A program made the position numbers and the translations under genes. From assembly GCA_023489375.1 (NCBI GenBank), contig JAMDCX010000078.1, positions 1 to 10,224 on the forward strand: a stretch of 10,224 nucleotides of DNA, given 5' to 3'. Of the stretch, positions 5,617-10,224 are shown piece by piece. The notes beneath the pieces were generated by a model. That model saw only the letters and a program-made list of their open reading frames with translations. It had not been told where the DNA came from and ran no database searches. Position 1 is the first letter of the stretch; each line of letters begins with the position of its first letter. This DNA is from Planctomycetota bacterium (GTDB lineage Bacteria; Planctomycetota; Phycisphaerae; WQYP01).

Positions 5617-7428
5617 ATGATTTCCAGACAATCCGGTCGGTTAATGATGGTGCCTGAAACGAGGCGTGTGCCGGACACACGTTTTGGCATCATGCTTGGC
5701 TCCGCAGCTATCGCCGCGACAGTCATCGCTTCCGGTGTTGGACTATGTTTACCGGCGGCGACAGTCAGAGCCGCTGCCGTGGCGATCCCCACCATCGCGG
5801 CCAATCCTATTTCGCTGACCGGATTCAATCAGGATTCGGTTGTGGAAAATACGTATACCGTATCCACCGCTAATGGCGGATATATCCCGAATACCGTGGC
5901 AGTGCCGTTTGATTCCGGGACCAATTATTCGGGTAATGTGCTTTACGAGAAAGGGTTACTGCAGGATACCAGCCCTGCAAAACCCTACGCCCAGGGACTG
6001 CCGACTTCCGGCCAATTTACCGGTGGTGCCTTCAGTTCGGAATTCAACGTATCATTCCAATTCCAAAACTACACCAATACCGATAACGTGCTGAATTTAT
6101 CAGGTACCCCCAATGAAATCACCGGTACCCCCAACGGCAATACCGGCACGTTGACGCTGACAACCCCGGCGAGCTACGACGGCCTGGCCATTCTGGCCAT
6201 GGGAGCCCGTGGTGGCGGCCCGGGGGCGGTGACGCTCAACTTTTCCAACGGCACCAGTGTTACCACCGATTATGCGGCCCAGGATTGGTTCTCCGGCACC
6301 ACCAACACCTATACACCGGATGGCAACCCTTACGGCTACGCGATCAGCAACTTTGGCCGAATTTCGACGGTCAATTCCAGTGGCGGGCAAGGTGCCCACA
6401 TGGATGAGACAATTTTGAATTTGGCGGATCTCTCCAACGGCACCACGGTGGGCAACTACTCCGGACTGCAGTTGACAAGTTTAACGTTCCAGCAGGCACC
6501 GGGATCAAATCCCGTGCCCAACTCAACGAATCCCAATGGCGGTTCGTCGAATATTTTCGCGGTCAGCGGATTTACGCAGGCCATCCCTGCGGCTCCTGCG
6601 GCGATGACCCCGGTAGCCGTTACCGGATTCAATCAGGACTCGGTGGTTCCAAACACGTACACGGTGGTTAAGAATGGCGCTATTCCCACCAGCGTGGCGG
6701 TACAGCTTGCTCCTGGCGATACAAACACCTTGTATGAATACGGATTGGCGGGATCTCCCACTGGCGGCGGGCTGCCTCCCAGCGGGCAATTCGTCAGCAG
6801 TTTCGCGGGTTCCGTAAGCGTCGTCGGACAAACCACGTTTCAACTCCAAAGCTATACCGCGAATACCAACAATGTCCTGGAATTAAGTGCGGCGAACAAT
6901 TTCACCCACGGTGCGCCCACTGGCACACTGACATTGTCAACTGCGAAAAGATTCAGCCAACTTGCTATTCTGGCTTTCAGTGACGACGCTACGAATAATA
7001 GTTATGGACAGGTGACATTGAACTTCGCGGATGGAACGTCGGTAACCACTGATTACGGTGCCCCCGATTGGTATTCCAATGGTTCCGGAGTCACACCGGA
7101 TGGCAACCAATATGGAGTTGCCGCCGCGAATTTTGGCCGCATTAATACGAGCAACTCCGATTTTAGCAGTGGTGCCGAGGCCTACCAGACCATTTTGAAC
7201 CTCGCGAACTTGTCCAATGGGACGACGTTTGGCAATTACACCAATGAACTGCTTTCGTCACTGACATTCTCCCAGGCAATTGAACCTGGTAATAAAAATG
7301 CTTCGGTCGGGGCCACCGTGATTTTAGGTATCAGCGGTACGGAAGTGGTACCCGAACCGGCAACGCTTGCTTTGTTGGCTGTGGCCGCCGCTTCGTCGCT
7401 GCTGCTGTTACGACGCCGCAAGGCTTGA
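5617..7428 (+). CDS. PEP-CTERM surface protein with two tandem beta-rich repeats
   Basis: The ATG at 5617 is preceded by AGAGAGG (5604-5610), giving 603 residues. An unusually long 22-residue n-region leads to a hydrophobic signal segment (about 23-50) with likely cleavage near RAAAVA (51-56). The mature part is two homologous units, about 64-320 and 331-575. Each starts with TGFNQDSVV (68-76; 336-344) and contains GTLTL, a VTLNF.(N/D)GTSVTTDY block, TPDGN.YG, (S/A)NFGRI and TILNLA(D/N)LSNGTT. The units are rich in Gly, Asn, Ser and Thr and look like beta-sandwich adhesin domains; no catalytic motif is seen. The tail has VPEPAT (578-583), a hydrophobic stretch and RRRKA, the PEP-CTERM sorting signal removed by an exosortase with export to the envelope or matrix. 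No exosortase is in the window. The gene sits between two prepilin-like paralogues, so a shared surface role is possible. Confidence 0.93.
   Translation: MISRQSGRLMMVPETRRVPDTRFGIMLGSAAIAATVIASGVGLCLPAATVRAAAVAIPTIAANPISLTGFNQDSVVENTYTVSTANGGYIPNTVAVPFDSGTNYSGNVLYEKGLLQDTSPAKPYAQGLPTSGQFTGGAFSSEFNVSFQFQNYTNTDNVLNLSGTPNEITGTPNGNTGTLTLTTPASYDGLAILAMGARGGGPGAVTLNFSNGTSVTTDYAAQDWFSGTTNTYTPDGNPYGYAISNFGRISTVNSSGGQGAHMDETILNLADLSNGTTVGNYSGLQLTSLTFQQAPGSNPVPNSTNPNGGSSNIFAVSGFTQAIPAAPAAMTPVAVTGFNQDSVVPNTYTVVKNGAIPTSVAVQLAPGDTNTLYEYGLAGSPTGGGLPPSGQFVSSFAGSVSVVGQTTFQLQSYTANTNNVLELSAANNFTHGAPTGTLTLSTAKRFSQLAILAFSDDATNNSYGQVTLNFADGTSVTTDYGAPDWYSNGSGVTPDGNQYGVAAANFGRINTSNSDFSSGAEAYQTILNLANLSNGTTFGNYTNELLSSLTFSQAIEPGNKNASVGATVILGISGTEVVPEPATLALLAVAAASSLLLLRRRKA
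5806..6576 (+). repeat. Internal repeat unit 1 of the PEP-CTERM protein
   Basis: Encodes residues 64-320. It aligns with unit 2 at an offset of about 268 residues through shared blocks such as TGFNQDSVV, SGQF, NGTSVTTDY, TPDGN, NFGRI and LSNGTT. The nucleotide copies have clearly diverged, so the duplication is old. Confidence 0.85.
6607..7341 (+). repeat. Internal repeat unit 2 of the PEP-CTERM protein
   Basis: Encodes residues 331-575, the second copy of the unit at 5806-6576. It is slightly shorter, lacking an Asn/Gly-rich insert near TPNEITGTPNGN and the PNSTNPNGG linker that ends unit 1. Confidence 0.85.
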
Positions 7429-7546
7429 TCACAAGGTTGGTAAGCTGATTTCTCAGGGAACGCTGGGGCACTTTTCCTTGGCGTACTGGAAGATTGTAAC
7501 TTTCAATCGGTGCTTATGGGCCGGCTGCCAGGACGTCGGAATTGAG

Positions 7547-7700
7547 GTAACCGTTCACGGGCAAAAGTGGCGAAACCAGCGTGGAAACGCCACTTTTATA
7601 TCGCGGAGCTTGTTTTTCGTGGTTTTTTATGCTTCATAAACGCCAGATTCCATGCTATTTCTTTGCTTTTTGGGGCGAATATTGGCCCGTGACCGGTTAC
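7547..7700 (+). mobile_element. Intact 154-bp MITE, IS66-type ends (copy 3)
   Basis: The element runs from GTAACCGTTCACGGGC to GCCCGTGACCGGTTAC, 16-bp terminal inverted repeats with one mismatch, bordered by a perfect 8-bp duplication. GTAA ends and 8-bp duplications are established IS66 family traits, so a related full-length IS elsewhere in the genome probably supplies the transposase. The element encodes no protein; frames read through it (7367-7639, 7581-7928 and minus-strand ones) are spurious. Inside are the AAAAGTGGCG hairpin and an AT-rich right half. It lies 118 bases downstream of the PEP-CTERM stop codon, where its hairpin could end or protect that transcript. Related copies are at 161, 1541 and 3104. 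Confidence 0.88.
7563..7597. terminator. Hairpin inside element copy 3, terminator-like
   Basis: AAAAGTGGCG (7563-7572) pairs with CGCCACTTTT (7588-7597) around a 15-base loop. Arms and loop length are the same as at 177-211, but the middle of the loop differs, as expected if structure rather than loop sequence is kept. It is positioned to act as a bidirectional terminator after the PEP-CTERM gene. Confidence 0.45.
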
Positions 7701-7717
7701 GAATTGAGTCCGATGGG

Positions 7718-7738
7718 AAGGAGGATATCATGTTGTAA
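7718..7738 (+). promoter_or_regulatory. Strong Shine-Dalgarno followed by a two-codon ORF
   Basis: AAGGAGG (7718-7724) is an ideal ribosome binding site and is followed after five bases by ATG TTG TAA (7730-7738). This could be the decapitated start of a lost gene or a minimal ORF that holds ribosomes. It lies 10 bases after the right target duplication of the element. Confidence 0.3.
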
Positions 7739-7974
7739 AGTTCGCGGTGTAGACGTGATCGTTCGCAGGCCGGTGACAGGCGGTTTGACGCAACGCAACC
7801 GGCTCCATAGGGTGCATGACATATTACGCGGGTTGGGTTTTCCTGCGGGAAAGCGGGCGGCATCAATGCCGGCGCCAGGACAATGTGCATCCGCCACCAT
7901 AGCTTTGGCCATGGAAAAGACCGGGTGATCCGCGTCATGCGTCACGCAACTGGCTCCATGCCACAAGGAGTTTG

Positions 7975-8004
7975 TTTCAATAGTGGCCCCGCGTGCGGTA
8001 TACT
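7975..8004 (+). promoter_or_regulatory. Candidate promoter for prepilin-like gene 2
   Basis: TTTCAA and TATACT are spaced by 18 bases, about 95 bases before the preferred ATG. The -10 box is good and the -35 box is poor, so the call is tentative. Confidence 0.25.
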
Positions 8005-8097
8005 CGGAAAACCTCTTATATCTCGACTCCATATTCGCCAACCATGCGGTTGGCGTGGAGGCGGGGAAAAGGCGATTCCGGGCGAAGAAGGTGTGCT

Positions 8098-9078
8098 ATG
8101 TGTAATAGTGACACACGTATCGTTACACCCGCCGGGGATTGTTGTGGCCAACCGCAGCCCATTGAGTCAGTGGGCCATTCCATCGTCCCCATGGGGAGCG
8201 GAAAGGCTCTAATTATATCCAAGCGTGTACACGGTTTTACCCTCATCGAATTACTGGTGGTCATCAGCATTATTGCATTGTTGATCGCCTTGCTGCTGCC
8301 GGCGCTGGCTATGGCGAAACAGGAAGCTAACAGCATTGTCTGTGCGGCGAAATTGAGATCTCTCGGAGAGCTGACCCAGGAGTACACAAACACGTTTGAA
8401 GGGTTCTATCCCTTCAACTACGCCCCCCTCCATTTCACCACCCCGGATTCGTGGCAGTCCGACTTGATAGGATTGGAGTTCGCCTCCGCGCAAGACACGG
8501 GGCTGGTTAATACTCCCGGCTGGTGGTGGGATGACACCCCCAAGGGCATTGCCATCTGGAACCGGGCGAAGACATTGTTTCATTGTCCTTCCGCCCTTAT
8601 CGTGCCACAGCTCATATTTTCTTCGGACTATGCCGCCAATCCCAATGTTGAGGTTTGGTGTTACGGTTTACCGGCACAATTCGTCTACAACGATCCAAAA
8701 AGAACCGCCGTTATTCAGCACCCCACTCAAGTTGTACTTTACGGTGATGCCAATCAAAATTGGGGATATCGGGGAGAAGGGGGAGCTTGGTATACCTACA
8801 CTTGGGAGCGTCTCGACACCGCGCCTTATATCAATAATCTTACAACGGTTATCCCCGGCACCTTCGTCAGCAGTTCAAATTATTTTGGCGGTGCCTACCC
8901 GGTCTACGGTAACGCCGACTATCCGGCGGCACCGGCGGATGGACCATGTGGTGTGCGTTATCGGCACATGGTCACCAGCGCCGGTGGTGGCGAAGCCAAC
9001 TTGGTATTCTGTGACGGCCATGTGGAAACCATCCCCCAGGGAGGACTCCATGAATACAATGTGGAAACGGCAAATTGA
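8098..9078 (+). CDS. Prepilin-like H-X-DG protein 2, paralogue of protein 1
   Basis: From ATG 8098, supported by AAGAAGG at 8085-8091, the product has 326 residues. The prepilin signal is VHG|FTLIELLVVISIIALLIALL with cleavage after Gly46. That makes a 46-residue leader, long for a prepilin. ATG 8191 would give a 15-residue leader beginning MGSGKALII, similar to MGKILI of protein 1, but it lacks a ribosome binding site, so both starts remain open. The mature part follows protein 1 nearly end to end: LRSLGELTQEYTNTFEGFYP, DSWQSDLIGLEF, IWNRAKTLFHCPSA, VLYGDANQNWG, FVSSSNYFGGAY and the terminal RYRH...CDGHVE block. An intact cysteine pattern (FHCPSA, CGVRYRH, VFCDGH) is shared. It is probably a type IV pilin-like surface or secretion-associated protein of unknown function. 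It is separated from protein 1 by the PEP-CTERM gene and element copy 3, and is followed 178 bases later by the lectin-GH92 gene. Confidence 0.88.
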   Translation: MCNSDTRIVTPAGDCCGQPQPIESVGHSIVPMGSGKALIISKRVHGFTLIELLVVISIIALLIALLLPALAMAKQEANSIVCAAKLRSLGELTQEYTNTFEGFYPFNYAPLHFTTPDSWQSDLIGLEFASAQDTGLVNTPGWWWDDTPKGIAIWNRAKTLFHCPSALIVPQLIFSSDYAANPNVEVWCYGLPAQFVYNDPKRTAVIQHPTQVVLYGDANQNWGYRGEGGAWYTYTWERLDTAPYINNLTTVIPGTFVSSSNYFGGAYPVYGNADYPAAPADGPCGVRYRHMVTSAGGGEANLVFCDGHVETIPQGGLHEYNVETAN

Positions 9079-9090
9079 TGGTTGGGCTGG
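8953..9090 (+). repeat. 138-bp near-identical repeat, copy B (3' end of prepilin-like gene 2)
   Basis: This is the partner of 5310-5447, with 4 mismatches in 138 bases, the last 12 bases being after the stop codon. The upstream coding sequence of the two genes differs at many third positions. Confidence 0.9.
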
Positions 9091-9108
9091 AATTGTTGGC
9101 AAACCGCG

Positions 9109-9137
9109 TTGTGCCGCCGTTGGACGATGCGGCGCAA
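9109..9137 (+). terminator. Hairpin after prepilin-like gene 2
   Basis: TTGTGCCGC (9109-9117) pairs with GCGGCGCAA (9129-9137), nine pairs including one G-T, around an 11-base loop. It lies 30 bases after the stop codon and is followed by AAATAAAATT, closely like the AAAGTAAAATT after the corresponding hairpin of gene 1. There is no T-run, so its role as terminator or 3'-end stabiliser is uncertain. Confidence 0.45.
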
Positions 9138-9256
9138 AATAAAATTGAGGATCGGTGATGGCACTAATGATGAAAAACGATCTTTGAGTTCGCTGATTTT
9201 CCGCGACTAATTTACGCGACGATTGGGAACTTGAGCTGTGGTGTTAAGGAGTTAAC

Positions 9257-10224
9257 GTGCGAATATTTTCCCGGCGCGGACTGGTTCTTGGAAGCATTTT
9301 GGTACTTGCGGTTTGTGGCCACGCCACCATCAGCCTGGCCGTGAGTGTCAGGGGTTTTGCCACGTTTGGCCATGTTAATACCACCGGCAGAATGACCGGC
9401 TTTAATACGGATAAAACCGCGCTTATACTGACCGACGGACACACCTGTCAGGCCACCAGTACTTTCACCCGAACACCACTAAAGGTGCGGGCTTTCCACG
9501 CGACCTTCACATATCAAGCGAAAAGGGAGCGGCAAACCATGCCGGGGGACGGTGTGGCATTGGTATTTCAGAATGATTCACGGGGCCTTCGGGCCTTGGG
9601 TAATCATGGGCAACAAGGCTCGGACCTCGGACTGGGCGGCAACACCCATGCCCTTGTCCCGAGCGCGGCGTTTGAGATTAATTTATACAACGGTGTCAAC
9701 AGCGTGCATCAGGCCGCCGCGCTGGTCAAAGGCCTATTGCGGGGAATTACCACCCACACGCTGCCGCCGGGCGATCATCAGGGAATCAATGTTCGTACTG
9801 CCGGTGCCACAGGCCGATATGACAGTACCGGTCCGGTTGATTTCCGCTCCGGCCACCCGATTCGCATTCATTTGAATTATAACGGTATAACATTAACCGC
9901 CAGGTTAAAAGATGAAATCACCGGGCGGAGTTTTACGTGGAGCAAACAAATCGCAATTCCACAGGCGGTTAATGGTAATCGTGCGTATGTCGGTTTCACT
10001 GGGGCCAGTGGAGCCGCCACCGCCGTGCAGACGGTCAGTGATTTTTCATTCCAGCCTGAAAAGCCAGCTGTATTGAAAAAACAACCGCTGGCGGATCTGG
10101 TCAATCCATTTATCGGCACCGGTACCGGTCCGGGCGGCAGCATTAATTTATTTCCGGGCCCCTCCATGCCCTTTGGTATGGTGCAGTTAAGTCCCGACAC
10201 CGAATCGCGTGGTTTTGGCTATCA
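9257..10224 (+). CDS. L-type lectin domain fused to GH92 alpha-mannosidase (5' part, runs off the window)
   Basis: A GTG start at 9257 is supported by AAGGAG (9246-9251), five bases upstream. The 322 codons visible are the N-terminus of a longer protein. Residues 1-29 form a signal peptide (basic RIFSRRG, hydrophobic LVLGSILVLAV). Residues 31-266 are an L-type (legume-like) lectin domain: GDGVALVFQND (97-107), the Gly-rich LGNHGQQGSDLGLGG (114-128), AAFEINLYN (137-145) and the closing YVGFTGASGAAT...SDFSF (244-265). From about 280 the sequence LVNPFIGTGTGPGG, LFPGPSMPFGMVQLSPDT is the N-terminal hallmark of glycoside hydrolase family 92, calcium-dependent exo-alpha-mannosidases; the catalytic residues lie beyond the window. 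In the lectin part the usual Glu-X-Asp metal site reads Glu-X-Asn. The enzyme is probably exported and trims mannose-containing glycans. It may be controlled by the GntR/LacI-type regulator. Confidence 0.92.
   Translation, partial: MRIFSRRGLVLGSILVLAVCGHATISLAVSVRGFATFGHVNTTGRMTGFNTDKTALILTDGHTCQATSTFTRTPLKVRAFHATFTYQAKRERQTMPGDGVALVFQNDSRGLRALGNHGQQGSDLGLGGNTHALVPSAAFEINLYNGVNSVHQAAALVKGLLRGITTHTLPPGDHQGINVRTAGATGRYDSTGPVDFRSGHPIRIHLNYNGITLTARLKDEITGRSFTWSKQIAIPQAVNGNRAYVGFTGASGAATAVQTVSDFSFQPEKPAVLKKQPLADLVNPFIGTGTGPGGSINLFPGPSMPFGMVQLSPDTESRGFGY

Larger units (their letters stand above)
7539..7708. repeat. 8-bp target site duplication GAATTGAG flanking element copy 3
   Basis: GAATTGAG is present at 7539-7546 and again at 7701-7708, immediately outside the GTAA...TTAC ends. 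A perfect 8-bp direct repeat at both borders shows that the 154 bp between them inserted by transposition; 8 bp is the duplication length of the IS66 family. Confidence 0.92.
7709..8097. other. Gene-poor leader between element copy 3 and prepilin-like gene 2
   Basis: No full-length gene is supported. The stretch contains a near-perfect ribosome binding site followed by a two-codon frame (listed separately) and a -10-like TATACT at 7999-8004 with TTTCAA at 7975-7980 (18-base spacer) as a weak promoter candidate for prepilin-like gene 2. Open frames at 7581-7928, 7627-7938, 7697-8041 and 7883-8212 lack family features. Confidence 0.4.

Noticed and set aside
7367..7928. Open frames 7367-7639 and 7581-7928
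   Set aside because: They read across the end of the PEP-CTERM gene in another frame or through the MITE; shared peptides with 192-587 come from the repeat, not from a conserved gene.
9552..9875. 107-codon frame inside the lectin domain region
   Set aside because: It is a shifted frame within the lectin-GH92 gene, whose frame from GTG 9257 is open to the edge and carries clear domain signatures.

Overview
The window looks like an accessory stretch of a PVC-superphylum genome, most likely a Phycisphaerae-like planctomycete, with Lentisphaerota or Verrucomicrobiota as alternatives. This is inferred from a combination of families: H-X-DG prepilin-like proteins with a FTLIELLVV N-terminus, a PEP-CTERM surface protein, a GntR-headed LacI-type sugar regulator, and a lectin-fused GH92 glycosidase. 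No rRNA, tRNA or CRISPR array is visible.

Layout, all genes on the + strand. Positions 1-195 hold the end of an interrupted secreted-protein reading frame, cut by a repeat element starting at 161. Positions 783-1379 encode a class I SAM-dependent methyltransferase. Positions 1380-1840 are gene-poor and carry a decayed repeat end. Positions 1841-3034 encode the GntR/LacI-type regulator. A second repeat copy lies at 3104-3357, followed by about 500 bases of mostly AT-rich leader DNA. Then come a sigma-70 region 4 protein (3881-4483), prepilin-like protein 1 (4545-5435), a strong hairpin, and a two-repeat PEP-CTERM protein (5617-7428). A clean 154-bp mobile element sits at 7547-7700. It is followed by a leader region, prepilin-like protein 2 (8098-9078), and the 5' part of a lectin-GH92 alpha-mannosidase gene (9257 to the right edge).

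How the genes may work together (inference): the regulator with a sugar-type sensor, the secreted lectin-GH92 enzyme, the PEP-CTERM protein and the two prepilin-like proteins fit a cell-surface glycan capture and degradation locus. The sigma-like protein directly upstream of prepilin 1 could control part of it. The methyltransferase looks unrelated.

The least expected structure is a family of small non-autonomous elements with IS66-type ends (GTAACCGTTCACGGGC ... TTAC). The best copy has a perfect 8-bp target duplication. At least four copies or remnants lie in the window, one between each group of genes, and two of them carry the same AAAAGTGGCG hairpin. A second notable point is that the two prepilin genes are nearly identical over 138 bases at their 3' ends, running past the stop codon, while the rest has diverged.
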